Assembly (NCBI GenBank): GCA_964017145.1
Contig: OZ024846.1
Location: 3,534,001 to 3,598,000 of the forward strand
Origin: Agrocybe praecox
Lineage: Eukaryota > Basidiomycota > Agaricomycetes > Agaricales > Agrocybaceae
DNA length: 64,000 nt
Direction: 5' to 3'
The translations under genes and the position numbers were made by a program. Each line of letters opens with the position of its first letter. Position 1 is the stretch's first letter. The notes beneath the pieces are model-generated. The model searched no databases, was not told the DNA's origin, and saw nothing but the letters and a program-made list of their open reading frames with translations. Positions 1-10,672 of the stretch are shown piece after piece.

Positions 1-2
1 TG

Positions 3-110
3 GCAGACCTGAAGAGAGCACTCACGTCTGCAGGGCACCAAGACAAGGACCGCTATCTCCGACGAGCTTTGGAAATGGGATGGCTTGCGGACATATACAT
101 TATTAAATAA
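3..110 (+). CDS. 3' end of an unknown gene (partial)
   Basis: An open frame enters from the left edge and reads through 35 residues, ending ...ADIYIIK followed by TAA. It is rich in Lys/Arg/Asp and looks like the amphipathic end of a real protein. An AATAAA-type polyadenylation signal lies about 65 bp downstream (near 173-179), which fits a gene end. The start and any exons lie outside the window, so no function can be assigned. Confidence 0.4.
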   Translation, partial: ADLKRALTSAGHQDKDRYLRRALEMGWLADIYIIK

Positions 111-730
111 GCACCCAACCCCCTGTTGTCCGCTTTTTCTCAATGAAGGTGTACTGGACGTCTGTCTTGTTCTAATAAAACCTTGTACCCGATGCAGAAA
201 GAATATTGTCGTTTATGTTTTCCAATTGAAATAAGAGCAAATAGAAGTGATTGTACTGTTATGGCAAGGGTGGAATTGTTTCCTTAGTGACAAACAGCAT
301 GGGCCAGATAGATCCGGCCAGTGGCAATTCCCGTGTTTGCAAAAAGGGCCATCCAATTCTACTACCAACCTACTAGGACTTGCTCATTCGTTACAAACAA
401 GGGCCATCCAATCCTACTAGGACTTGCTCATTCGCTAGTCTCAGACACCAGCCTCGGCATTTATTATTGTCGCCATCATTCCCGACGACGACGACGGACC
501 CTTACTTATTGTGCTTATCTGTCCCGCAACCGCTGTTCGTCTGGTACTTATACCCCTTCCACGACCCTTTATCCTGACAAAAGATCACTTGTTCTTTTCC
601 CCGCGACACCTTTGGATCCACCTTAATCAGCTTTAGGAAACCACAATTTCAAGAGAAGAAGTTATCAATCCTTTTTTTAAACAATGTCATATCCTCCCTT
701 ATCATCAACATCTTTGACACCGTTGCGTCC
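111..730. other. intergenic region with a short tandem duplication
   Basis: No credible gene. A block of about 50 bp starting 'gggccatccaat' at 346 is repeated at 401 with small changes; both copies contain 'actaggacttgctcattcg'. Open frames here are low-complexity and unsupported. Confidence 0.4.
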
Positions 731-819
731 CACATAGAGCAGCTACACTGTATTGTATGGTACTGTTGAATGGGTACATACAGTGTACTGTATGATACTA
801 GCCCAGTGGGCCCATTGGG

Positions 820-1440
820 CTCCTCCCGCAATGTATTACCGTATTGGGCAAGTGCCACTGGCGGGCAGGGGTAGGTAGTGGGAGGATATTGGGCAGGGTA
901 GGGGGGCTTGGGTGGGTGCTTGGGTGGGGTAATAGGGTGGTGGGTGTGCAGGATGCACTCGGGTGGGATATCGGGTAGGGTATTGGGATGGGATCTGCAG
1001 GGTACACTCAGGTGGGCACTGGAATGGGATCCAGCAGGTATTGGGTGGGCACTGGAATGGGAATGGGTGGGCATTGGAATGGGAATGGGTGGGTATTGGA
1101 ATGGGATCTGGGTGGGCATTGGAATGGGATCTGGGTGGGTATTGAAATGGGATCTGGGTGGGCACTGGAATGGGATTGGGTGGGCACTGGAACGGGATCT
1201 GGGTGGGTATTGGAATGGGATCTGGGTGGGCACTGGAATGGGATCCAGCGGATATTGGGTGGGCACTGGAATGGGATTGGGTGGGTATTGTAATGGGATC
1301 TGGGTGGGCATTGGAATGGGATCCAGTGGGTATTGGGTGGGCACTGGAATGGGATCCGGCGGATATTGGGTGGGCATTGGAATGGGATTTGGAGGGTGCA
1401 CTCAGAAGGGTACTGGGTGGGCACTGGGTTGGTAGTGGAT
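820..1440. repeat. G-rich minisatellite, left arm of FB1
   Basis: Tandem units of 22, 23 and about 33 bp built on 'attggaatgggatctgggt' plus 'gggc'. Variants lack 'atct' or carry 'ccagcggatattgggt'. The + strand has regular GGG runs, and 870-965 is especially rich (gggtagggtaggggggc type), so G-quadruplex formation is possible. Open frames across it, in several phases of both strands, are by-products of the repeat. Confidence 0.9.
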
Positions 1441-1744
1441 CTTAGCAGGTGGGTAAAGTAGATTAATTAAGCAGGTATGTAGGGTGTGTAGATTCATTGG
1501 GTATGTAGGGTATGTATATTCAATGGGTTTGTAGACCAGCACCCACACTCCTGCACTGCCACACTGCCGCACTTCCGCACCTCCGCAATTATCAACGTGC
1601 GGGTCTTCCGCACAAGACAAGCCCAAAAATGAGGGGATTGGTTGAGAATTGACTGAGTTACAAGTCAATTCACGCAGAAACACAATTGAACGTAGATCTG
1701 CAATTCTTTATTATTTAAGATAATTTTGGAGTTGTTTAAAAGCC

Positions 1745-2190
1745 CAATTTCTCAACCTGTGCATGTCCTCAATACTATGCAAGTCCCGCAACCTGTGCAG
1801 GTCCCACAACCTGTGCAAGTCCCGCAACTCATGCAGGTCCCTCAATCTATACAAGTCCCACAGCCTGTGCAGGTTCCTCAACCTCCTCAACTTGTGCAGG
1901 TCCCTCAACCTATGCAAGTCCCGCAACCTGTGCGGATACTTCAACTCCCTCAACCTAGGTAAGTCCCGCAACCTGTGCATGTCCCTCAACCAATGCAAGT
2001 CCCACAACTTGTGCAGGTTCCCTTCTCTCAATATGTGTGGGTCCTTCAACCTATGCAAGTCCCGCAACCCATGTGGGTCCCTCAATTTATACAAGTCCCA
2101 CAGCCTGTGCAGGTTCATTAACCCCCTCAACTTGTGCAGGTCCCTCAACCTGTGAAAGTCCTGCAACCTGTGTGGATCCTTCAACTCTCT
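1745..2190. repeat. 18 bp minisatellite, left arm of FB1
   Basis: Tandem 18 bp units of the type 'cctgtgcaagtcccgcaa', with occasional 27 bp units. Because 18 is a multiple of 3 the array stays open over long stretches and would encode a VPQPVQ hexapeptide on the + strand. I regard that as a consequence of the period, not a gene. The inverted copy lies at 3735-4285. Confidence 0.9.
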
Positions 2191-2228
2191 CAATCTTGGA
2201 CTTCATCAAAATCCAGCCTAATGGATAT

Positions 2229-2753
2229 TGATTTGCTCTATATATTAACCTCTATTTCTATGATAAAGGTGCCACCCATACCATTTATTTGAGGCCTGAG
2301 TCTGTATCTTCAACATACAGGTTAATAAATATATATAACCAGTATATATTAGGCCATATGTATGATATACAGATATTAGTGCTCACTGTGTATTAAATCT
2401 ATGTATTGAAGGAAAGGGAAGAAAAGAAAAGAAAAGCAAGCAACAGAACAGAACAGAAAAGATATAGAAGGAAGGTTAATTAACAGATATTGTGACAAGA
2501 GGGCTTACATGGCAAGGAGATAACTCTCTTTTCTTTTACTTTTGTTTCAAGTGTCATGGGTGATAACAAGATTATAGCTCCTTACCATCTTAATGTACAT
2601 GTTGTCTTTGAGATGTATGAGAGATTTGAGATGAGCTTTATAAATCTTTGGATGATAATAGTTTGTACTGCACTTTCATTGTTTGTTTGATGTGGCAATA
2701 TACAGTATGAAATAAGATGAGAGAGATATTCTCCAACTTAGCTATTAACTACA
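2229..2753. repeat. direct repeat, copy 1, left of the scaffold gap
   Basis: About 525 bp nearly identical to 2954-3478. I see two single-base indels (cccata/cccatta and ctgtatc/ctgtaatc). The two copies end exactly at the two sides of the run of N, which points to an unmerged contig overlap rather than a biological duplication. Confidence 0.85.
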
Positions 2754-2953
2754 NNNNNNNNNNNNNNNNNNNNNNNNNNNNNNNNNNNNNNNNNNNNNNN
2801 NNNNNNNNNNNNNNNNNNNNNNNNNNNNNNNNNNNNNNNNNNNNNNNNNNNNNNNNNNNNNNNNNNNNNNNNNNNNNNNNNNNNNNNNNNNNNNNNNNNN
2901 NNNNNNNNNNNNNNNNNNNNNNNNNNNNNNNNNNNNNNNNNNNNNNNNNNNNN
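2754..2953. other. assembly gap (exactly 200 N)
   Basis: A run of exactly 200 N, probably a fixed-size scaffold spacer and not a measured distance. The flanks are copies of the same 525 bp, so the true gap may be zero or negative. Confidence 0.98.
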
Positions 2954-3478
2954 GATTTGCTCTATATATTAACCTCTATTTCTATGATAAAGGTGCCACC
3001 CATTACCATTTATTTGAGGCCTGAGTCTGTAATCTTCAACATACAGGTTAATAAATATATATAACCAGTATATATTAGGCCATATGTATGATATACAGAT
3101 ATTAGTGCTCACTGTGTATTAAATCTATGTATTGAAGGAAAGGGAAGAAAAGAAAAGAAAAGCAAGCAACAGAACAGAACAGAAAAGATATAGAAGGAAG
3201 GTTAATTAACAGATATTGTGACAAGAGGGCTTACATGGCAAGGAGATAACTCTCTTTTCTTTTACTTTTGTTTCAAGTGTCATGGGTGATAACAAGATTA
3301 TAGCTCCTTACCATCTTAATGTACATGTTGTCTTTGAGATGTATGAGAGATTTGAGATGAGCTTTATAAATCTTTGGATGATAATAGTTTGTACTGCACT
3401 TTCATTGTTTGTTTGATGTGGCAATATACAGTATGAAATAAGATGAGAGAGATATTCTCCAACTTAGCTATTAACTAC
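2954..3478. repeat. direct repeat, copy 2, right of the scaffold gap
   Basis: Second copy of the 525 bp sequence. It continues uniquely after 3478 into the FB1 centre, while copy 1 stops at the gap. It contains an A/G-rich stretch (gaagaaaagaaaagaaaagc) and no coding frame of note. Confidence 0.85.
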
Positions 3479-3571
3479 ATATACACCTTTGCTAACTGTT
3501 ACACATAACCCAAATAAAATACAAACCTCCTCTCTGATTGCTATATCTATCTGCCTACAGCACTTAATAAT

Positions 3572-3691
3572 ATGGAGGCAGAAACCTATAAGCAAATGCA
3601 TGAACTGATATATCAGATGCATGCCAACCTACCAGATGTACAGGCAAAGGTTACCCACTTTTTACTTATCCATGCAGCAGGTAAGTGTTAG
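3572..3691 (+). CDS. small open frame or first exon in the FB1 centre
   Basis: ATG GAG GCA GAA... encodes 39 residues (begins MEAETYKQMHELIYQM) and ends TAG. A splice-donor-like GGTAAGTG lies just before the stop (3680-3687), so it could instead be a first exon of about 108 bp. The composition is protein-like and unlike the surrounding AT-rich DNA. It is the only plausible coding piece inside the element, but it matches no family I know. It may be a remnant of a protein once carried by the element. Confidence 0.25.
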   Translation: MEAETYKQMHELIYQMHANLPDVQAKVTHFLLIHAAGKC

Positions 3692-3734
3692 ATAGAAAGA
3701 CTGAAGGGCCAGTGGGACCTGCACAAGTTGTAAG

Positions 3735-4285
3735 TTAGCGGGGGGCACTGGTCAGATTGAGGGGGTTAAGACACCTGCACTGGTTGTGGGACTTGAACAG
3801 ATTGAGGGACATGCACAAGTTGAGGGGGTTGAGGGACATGCACAGTTTGCGGGACTTGCATAAATTGATGTAGTTGAAGGATCCACACAGGTTGAGGGAC
3901 CTGCACAAGTTGAGGGGGTTAATGAACCTGCACAGGCTGTGGGACTTGTATAAATTGAGGGACCCACATGGGTTGCGGGACTTGCATAGGTTGAAGGACC
4001 CACACATATTGAGAGAAGGGAACCTGCACAAGTTGTGGGACTTGCATTGGTTGAGGGACATGCACAGGTTGCGGGACTTACCTAGGTTGAGGGAGTTGAA
4101 GTATCCGCACAGGTTGCGGGACTTGCATAGGTTGAGGGACCTGCACAAGTTGAGGAGGTTGAGGAACCTGCACAGGCTGTGGGACTTGTATAGATTGAGG
4201 GACCTGCATGAGTTGCGGGACTTGCACAGGTTGTGGGACCTGCACAGGTTGCGGGACTTGCATAGTATTGAGGACATGCACAGGT
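3735..4285. repeat. 18 bp minisatellite, right arm of FB1
   Basis: Reverse-complement counterpart of 1745-2190, with about 135 bp of extra units at the inner end (3735-3870) that the left arm lacks. Unit type 'ttgcgggacttgcacagg'. Confidence 0.9.
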
Positions 4286-4624
4286 TGAGAAATTGGGCTT
4301 TTAAACAACTCCAAAATTATCTTAAATAATAAAGAATTGCAGATCTACGTTCAATTGTGTTTCTGCGTGAATTGACTTGTAACTCAGTCAATTCTCAACC
4401 AATCCCCTCATTTTTGGGCTTGTCTTGTGCGGAAGACCCGCACGTTGATAATTGCGGAGGTGCGGAAGTGCGGCAGTGTGGCAGTGCAGGAGTGTGGGTG
4501 CTGGTCTACAAACCCATTGAATATACATACCCTACATACCCAATGAATCTACACACCCTACATACCTGCTTAATTAATCTACTTTACCCACCTGCTAAGA
4601 TCCACTACCAACCCAGTGCCCACC

Positions 4625-5240
4625 CAGTACCCTTCTGAGTGCACCCTCCAAATCCCATTCCAATGCCCACCCAATATCCGCCGGATCCCATTCCAGTGCC
4701 CACCCAATACCCGCTGGATCCCATTCCAATGCCCACCCAGATCCCATTACAATACCCACCCAATCCCATTCCAGTGCCCACCCAATATCCGCTGGATCCC
4801 ATTCCAGTGCCCACCCAGATCCCATTCCAATACCCACCCAGATCCCGTTCCAGTGCCCACCCAATCCCATTCCAGTGCCCACCCAGATCCCATTTCAATA
4901 CCCACCCAGATCCCATTCCAATGCCCACCCAGATCCCATTCCAATACCCACCCATTCCCATTCCAATACCCACCCATTCCCATTCCAATGCCCACCCATT
5001 CCCATTCCAGTGCCCACCCAATACCTGCTGGATCCCATTCCAGTGCCCACCTGAGTGTACCCTGCAGATCCCATCCCAATACCCTACCCGATATCCCACC
5101 CGAGTGCATCCTGCACACCCACCACCCTATTACCCCACCCAAGCACCCACCCAAGCCCCCCTACCCTGCCCAATATCCTCCCACTACCTACCCCTGCCCG
5201 CCAGTGGCACTTGCCCAATACGGTAATACATTGCGGGAGG
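4625..5240. repeat. C-rich minisatellite, right arm of FB1
   Basis: Reverse complement of 820-1440 (cccacccagatcccattcca units). Unit order is mostly the same, with small copy-number differences, so the arms have begun to diverge or were assembled from slightly different copies. Confidence 0.9.
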
Positions 5241-5581
5241 AGCCCAATGGGCCCACTGGGCTAGTATCATACAGTACACTGTATGTACCCATTCAACAGT
5301 ACCATACAATACAGTGTAGCTGCCCTACCTGTGCATCCAGCACTGCAAGCACCTCACGGAACAAACCCCGCGCCAGGGGGGTAATATTTCATTAGCTATC
5401 TCAGGATACAACTTCAATCTACGTGTCAATACCTATTTTTCTAAGAAAGATAATCCCCAAAATGATCGCAAATCTCCTTCATTGTCAACTTCTTGGGCCT
5501 ATCATAGTGGATGCACCCAAAATGCGGGAATATCATAAGATCCATTGGTGGTTCAATTGCCTCATCGGTACCATTGTCTAA

Positions 5582-7533
5582 TCATGTCATTTTCCAGCTT
5601 TCCCCTCCACTCTTCCGTTTCCATTCAATGGTTCCAAATGACACCAGCATGAAGGACTCACGAAGCTTCGACGCTGCCTGAAGGTGCTCTTCTTGGGCTG
5701 CCAAGGCACCTTCTTCGCTGATGTGCCAGAAAGGTTGGATGATCGAGGAATTGTTAAAGCTTAGCTCAACGAGTGATGGAAAGAAAGGAGGAGAAAATGT
5801 TAGGATCTGTGTTACCTCCTAGTTCTTGTGAGTTCTCTCTGCTGATTAATTTATTGTATTGACACATACCAAGGCGTTAAACCGCGGTGCATGAATGCCG
5901 ACCTTTTGCAGCGCGACAAACACAAACCCGAGTATTGTCAATGGAATAGGCATACACTCGCTCAATTCCCGCTCGAAGACGATTTCAAGATGCTTCAGGA
6001 CACGATTGTCCCCCGTCCCACCCCCTACTATTTCAATAAACTGGACAAACTCGGCCTTTCCCATAGGCCTTGTCATTGCGATGGATGTCAGCTGCCGGTG
6101 CCGAACAATGTGGAGAAGATGGTTGTCACCACGTAGAACAAGCCTATTGAGCCGTGGCAAATGTACTGCTGAACCTGGGTCGTTCAGTGGTGTCGGATTG
6201 GCTTGATGGCTCATCGTACGTAGATCAATAACCTTCATTCTATCCAATGACTGAAGCAGGGATGTTGCCATATCTCTACCCAGACCTAGGCATAGTGTTT
6301 CTACCTTTGGCATCAAAGGCCAGCCATGTCATTCATTTTTTTATATGAAATAATGGTAGTTGCCAAACATAGGGCGTACATCCAGAATGGTACCTACCAG
6401 GGCTGGAAGTTGCCAGACCATCTGTTTCACTGCCTATATGCTTGACTGGTCATGTGTTGTGACTAGTTGTTACTGATTGCATCAAAACACAAACACATGA
6501 CTTTTTGCTTGCCTCTATTTACACATTCAGGGTCCACTGCCACAATTTTATGGCCTCAAATACAAACAAATAATAAATAAGCCATGATCAGTCACCAACA
6601 CACCCAAACACCAAACAACTTAGGACTTAGGTTATGTCACATCCAAGTACCCTAATAAGGCAAATGAACTTTGGACTTTAAGATTTTAGCATAAAGTCCC
6701 ATCAATGCATAATGATGGCAACCAAGACAAGAGCAAATAAGATCAAATCTATTTTTAGAATAGATATATTTTTAGACCGTTTTATTTTTAGAACACTTTA
6801 TATATTTGGGTAGATCAAGCCTAAAATGGTATAATACACATTTTTTGATGATTTTAGGACAAATATTTGTCCCTGTACAAATATTTTAATTATTTATTTT
6901 GATTTGTATCCGGCTTTCCGCGGATATTTTGTGTTTTGTGGCTGAACCGTTGATGATTATGTAATAAAAAATATTTAGCATAGCTTTTGAATTTTTCTGT
7001 ACAACTTTGATTTTTGGTGGCTGTGCATCAAATCACATGACTATTACATGATAATAGACGTCTACAAGCCAGTAGACCGGCAACTGCCAGCCTGGTAGTT
7101 TCCATTCTGGATGTATGCCTAATGTCTGGCAACTGCCCATACTTGAAGACATCAAGTGAATGATACAGGTGCAAAGGCAGAGCCTTCGACAAAAGTAAGA
7201 AGGTAACGTAGACGTCTATGCTGGAAGCTGCATTATAATCAAACATTCTGACATGTTCGCCATAGTTTCCATGACCGTCGATGATTGTCCTGAGAAACAT
7301 TCGTGCTGGAAGGCCGTATAATTGTACATCACGATACAGTTCGCGAACTGTTGTGTCGTGCAGAGTCCAGCATGTTCGCAGCATTACTACTCGGTCGTCC
7401 CTGGGCAGATAGGTGACAATTTCGGTCAAAAGCTCGTTTGCCAGCATTGGCAAATTAATTGATCTTTTGCTGATATGTGAGTAAAACACGATTCTGTAAT
7501 GAATTCTTTGATGAGTCGTACTTACCTATCCAT
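5582..7533 (-). pseudogene. F-box protein gene interrupted by a TIR element
   Basis: Read on the minus strand, an 8 bp first exon ATGGATAG (7533-7526) is followed by a 56 bp intron (GTAAGT...CAG) and an exon from 7469 that restores MDSKRS. The F-box follows at once (LPMLANELLTEIVTYLPRDD, then CWTLHDTTVRELYRDVQL). F-box proteins usually link a substrate-binding region to SKP1/cullin ubiquitin ligases. The frame runs to about 7139 (..HSLDVFKY), where a TIR element begins. Beyond it, 6330-5870 encodes leucine-rich-like sequence (PRLNRLVLRGDN, LKHLEIVFERE). A 63 bp intron (5807-5869, GTATGT...CAG) and a last exon (5806-5582, ..SLVELSFNNSSI..WKMT) complete it. The join across the element is unclear, with a stop just before the LRR part and no target duplication found, so the gene is probably inactive. 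Confidence 0.65.
6354..7138. mobile_element. non-autonomous TIR element inside the F-box gene
   Basis: The ends are inverted repeats over about 70 bp: left 'ggtagttgccaaacat..gtacatccagaatgg', right (complement) 'ggcagttgccagacat..atacatccagaatgg'. The inside is AT-rich and non-coding. Much of it (6500-7050) matches 20567-21100, including 'gtatccggctttcc' and 'ggctgaaccgttgat', so both belong to one repeat family. No target-site duplication is visible. Confidence 0.65.
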
Positions 7534-7861
7534 TTAGGAATGCGCGGTTCACTACCCTCAAAGCAGCGGCTGCCTTGCGATACGAAATTGCTTTCCATAC
7601 TTGAACTACCTATCTTATCCTGGTGTGGTACTTTGTCAGTTAGCTGCAGGTATCACACGCTTCCAGTGACTTCCTATGCTGCGTCCCAAACACCCAAACG
7701 ATGCCCTGTTGTTTACTTCAATATTCCAAAATATTTGCACAATGTTTACAAGTGCATATTTGTATGTTTCAATTTCCTTGATCTCTAATAAAAATCCTTA
7801 TTTGTTCTCTCACATATAAATATGTCTTTCACAGCTGCTGTTAGCCATTACCGCATTAGCC

Positions 7862-8938
7862 ATGGATCCGAACCAAGTCACCAATTTTGAAGATCATCTT
7901 GTTGCGACGCAGCACGTTGCTCGCAATCTCACTACATTCAAGTCTTATCCTCTGCCAGGTAAGCTGGTAGAGGTTCCATAGTACGTAGTACACACACCGT
8001 TTTTCTTACTTTGTTGATGTCAGCTCTAGCCCTTTACGTCCCAACGGGTCTATTGTCCCCCCTGACTACCTGGAGCTTCACTCCACCCAAACAAACTTCA
8101 TGCTCCCAAATTGCTTCCATGGCCGCAAATCACTTATTCTCATTACTGAATACAGCCATTCTGATGCTGACGTTAGTCTTATATGTGGAGCGTACTGCCT
8201 CTCCAGCGAGCAATGTGGATTCCACGGTATTTTCCTCGTTGTTTAAGTTGATTACCTATCTTCTAAAGTTCGATTGCAGTCAATGTGTCCAACATTCTTC
8301 GTAACCCAGGCGAAGTTCACTTTCAAAAATACAGAAACACCCATGGTATGTTACCCTCACTTGTGCGTGTGGCACAATTTTGATATGATGTTTAACCTTT
8401 GGAACAGGCTCGCCGTATGGCGTAATAGATGAAATAGCAAAAATGGGGTACCTCAAGCTTCACGTTTCCAAACCAGCCGCAGACAATATTATCCAGCATG
8501 CGGATGCCAATGGCATAGCAACTTTAGGAATGCAAGCTTGCAAAGACTTGCGAGAGTCTGTTGAACAGTGCAGTTCCCAACCAAATAATATATATATAGC
8601 ACAACGTACCCGCCATCGTACCCTTGCAGACCTTCTTACTATGGAATCCTCTGACCCTAGCCTCCTCCGTCATGGTAGTATTCCCCCCCTTGCCCTGTCA
8701 CCAAAGTTTTTAAATGTAGGTAAGATTATGCATGGCTCTCTCCGCCGTAACTGACTTCAACTGTCCGGATTATGAAAAATTCATAGGAGCAATGTTGCCT
8801 CATTCAATTCCCAACATTCCACTTCCTGCTGACGATGTAAGCCTTATCCAATACATTTTATCATGCACATTACTTCATTCCTTTTCTGTCAAGACGTTGT
8901 TCGGCCCTATAGCAATGTATGGTGGACTAGTAAAGTAA
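7862..8938 (+). CDS. unknown multi-exon gene
   Basis: ATG at 7862 starts MDPNQVTNFEDHLVATQHVA. Introns of about 50-65 bp connect clear coding pieces: to PLPG before a GTAAGC donor; about 8026-8228 (SPLRPNGSIVPPDYLELH..GAYCLSSEQCGFH); 8279-8344 (NVSNILRNPGEVHFQKYRN); and 8409 onward (SPYGVIDEIAKMGYLKLHVS..). The 3' end is less sure: one splicing choice stops at 8754; another uses a donor at 8722 and continues through GAMLPHSIPNIPLPADD to a stop at 8938. I do not recognise the family and see no signal peptide or membrane segment. No internal stop is needed, so it may be functional. Confidence 0.45.
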
Positions 8939-9406
8939 CATTGAGTGTTGTAAATAAGTTTTATATTTCTATACCATACCAATCTTGGAATCTGTATAAA
9001 TCATCAAGTCATATGTTTATATCCTCAGGAATAGTACCGAAAACAGGTATGTGAATTTCCCTCACTATTGAGTACTGGTCTGGTCTCTTTTTCTCATCCC
9101 TCGCTGGCCTAACATTTCTTCCGTCCCTGCAAATCTGCGCAATGAGCTACTTAGTATTTGCCAAGCACTTGGAGCTTCATGCAGTATTAATCCATGATTG
9201 ATAATACCTCCATATGTTCTCAATTCCTAACGTCCAAGGGTGTTCTCCTGAATTTGTAGCATCTGTAACCATTGACCGGCCCGGCATCCACAAGACGGAG
9301 GAAAGTAGCGTGACTGCTTCTCATGCATCACCTGACACATCAGCAAGCGTGACACGCATTCTGCAGTTAGTACCAAGCACCTCTTTCAAGTGTATCAAAT
9401 ATATTC

Positions 9407-9541
9407 AAGAATGTCAGTCACATGTATTTTCAATCTTGGTTGTGTATGTACAAGGACCAAGAAAGATATATTTGTATGACTATATCTGAACTGTGCCTTG
9501 AAAAGCAGGGCCAAGATTGAAAATACACATGACCGGCATTC
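9407..9541. repeat. short inverted-repeat (MITE-like) sequence
   Basis: 'catgtattttcaatcttgg' near 9419-9437 and its complement near 9511-9530 (ccaagattgaaaatacacatg) bracket about 75 bp; the pairing extends a few bases outward (gaatg.c.gtca). It could form a hairpin. No target duplication was identified. Confidence 0.4.
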
Positions 9542-9858
9542 TCATTTAGACTCCAACAGGGACGCTCCTATGCAACACTTTACTATAGATTGAATGATAA
9601 TCAATTTAGACTTAACTGTAATCATAGATTCATTTTAAGCTGAGTAGACAATCAGATTAGACCAGGGTGGCAAACGTTTCAAATTATATAATCTCAGGAT
9701 TTGGATATATAATGATGTTTGCGTTTTTCTGAAAGTAAACATAAACACGTCCATCCTCTTTTAAAGCTATTGTCCACCCTTTCTCAGTACATCTTTCTAA
9801 CTGATGTATGTGTTTTTTATTTTCGAAAAAAGGAAACTAATCTCATGAATGATAGAAC

Positions 9859-10479
9859 ATGGTCATGTTTATGCGTGATGCACACAATACACATACGGTC
9901 ACTACACGGACTCCACAAAATAGTCCTACCCGCCATCATCCTGGGTCACGCTTTCCTATTTTTTCATGGATAACCGATGTTCTGCTGGATCGAAGGAAAA
10001 GACCATTCCAATATCCTCATTTCCCTCCTCCTCCCACATTCACATTGTCTGAGGTTGCAAGAATCTGGTCCCAGCCAGCGCTTTTAATCCGAAGCTCACA
10101 CATAGTTGGAGGGAGCCTAGAAAAAGAAGAAGGGCATAGCTGTATCAAGTGGAGGGCTACATGCGAGGCGCACAGCTTTGTTGCAAGAGAGCTGCTTAAT
10201 ATCCACGTCATGCAGCGTGTTGTTCTTCTTGGGCATGAAGTGCCAGATATTTCATATGTTATTGTCCGTGTCCTGGAGGTACGGGGGAGTTTCTTCTCTC
10301 TGGAGGTTGTCCCATATTATACCACCGGCCACATAGTTACTCAACAAGAAGAAACGGGCTTCTGGACATTTATTCTTCACATCTGGGGTTTTGAAAGCCA
10401 AGATATCAATGCCGCTATTTTGCCAAAGGAGTGGCAGGAACAAAACCTCAAGCTAGGATTTTTGCAGGACCGCTGCTAG
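9859..10479 (+). CDS. unknown protein, 206 residues (maybe only the last exon)
   Basis: Open frame from ATG 9859 to TAG 10479. From about residue 34 onward (IFSWITDVLLDRRKRPFQYP... to ..NLKLGFLQDRC) the composition is convincingly protein-like; the first about 30 residues are less so and may be intron read-through. There is no recognisable domain and no membrane segment. A polyadenylation-like GAAATAAAC lies about 60 bp after the stop. Three neighbouring minus-strand reading frames (10.6-12.1 kb) are also unrecognised, so this may be a small cluster of lineage-specific genes. Confidence 0.45.
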   Translation: MVMFMRDAHNTHTVTTRTPQNSPTRHHPGSRFPIFSWITDVLLDRRKRPFQYPHFPPPPTFTLSEVARIWSQPALLIRSSHIVGGSLEKEEGHSCIKWRATCEAHSFVARELLNIHVMQRVVLLGHEVPDISYVIVRVLEVRGSFFSLEVVPYYTTGHIVTQQEETGFWTFILHIWGFESQDINAAILPKEWQEQNLKLGFLQDRC

Positions 10480-10672
10480 AGGTTCTAATTGTGGTTATAT
10501 CATATTCTTTATCATTTACTTGTACTTTGCTGGTTGAAATAAACAATGTTCAAACACAACTCTAATGATTAAAATGTTGCTAAAGGGGTGGTTATTTTAT
10601 ATATTGTATGTGGTAAATTCTGTGGACAAGCTATAAAAGGTATAAGGCAAAATTCTCATAACTACGGTATGT

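Larger units (their letters stand above)
731..5333. mobile_element. foldback-type element with minisatellite arms (element FB1)
   Basis: Positions 739-2190 are repeated in inverted orientation at about 3872-5323. Both arms carry the same tip (gcagctacactgtattgtat), the same G-rich minisatellite and the same 18 bp minisatellite. The tips extend imperfectly to CACATAG/CACAGGTAG, giving candidate ends at 731 and 5333. The centre (2229-3735) is AT-rich and has no transposase. I found no target-site duplication. The tips resemble those of the element at 26950-29931 (tacagtgta...gtatgatac), so the two appear related. A non-autonomous TIR/foldback element is the likeliest identity; the superfamily cannot be decided. 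The sequence is interrupted by a scaffold gap. Confidence 0.65.

Noticed and set aside
649..1445. Long open frames on both strands across the G-rich minisatellite (Pro/His-rich and Gly/Trp-rich proteins)
   Set aside because: They are open in several phases because the tandem unit lacks stops; they have no start context, no conserved domain and repeat in the inverted arm.
1745..2190. CRISPR-like array
   Set aside because: Units are contiguous 18 bp tandem repeats without unique spacers, and the genome is eukaryotic.
1711..2231. VPQPVQ and related hexapeptide-repeat proteins
   Set aside because: The 18 bp unit is a multiple of three, so all phases give repetitive peptides; no promoter, intron or homolog is visible.
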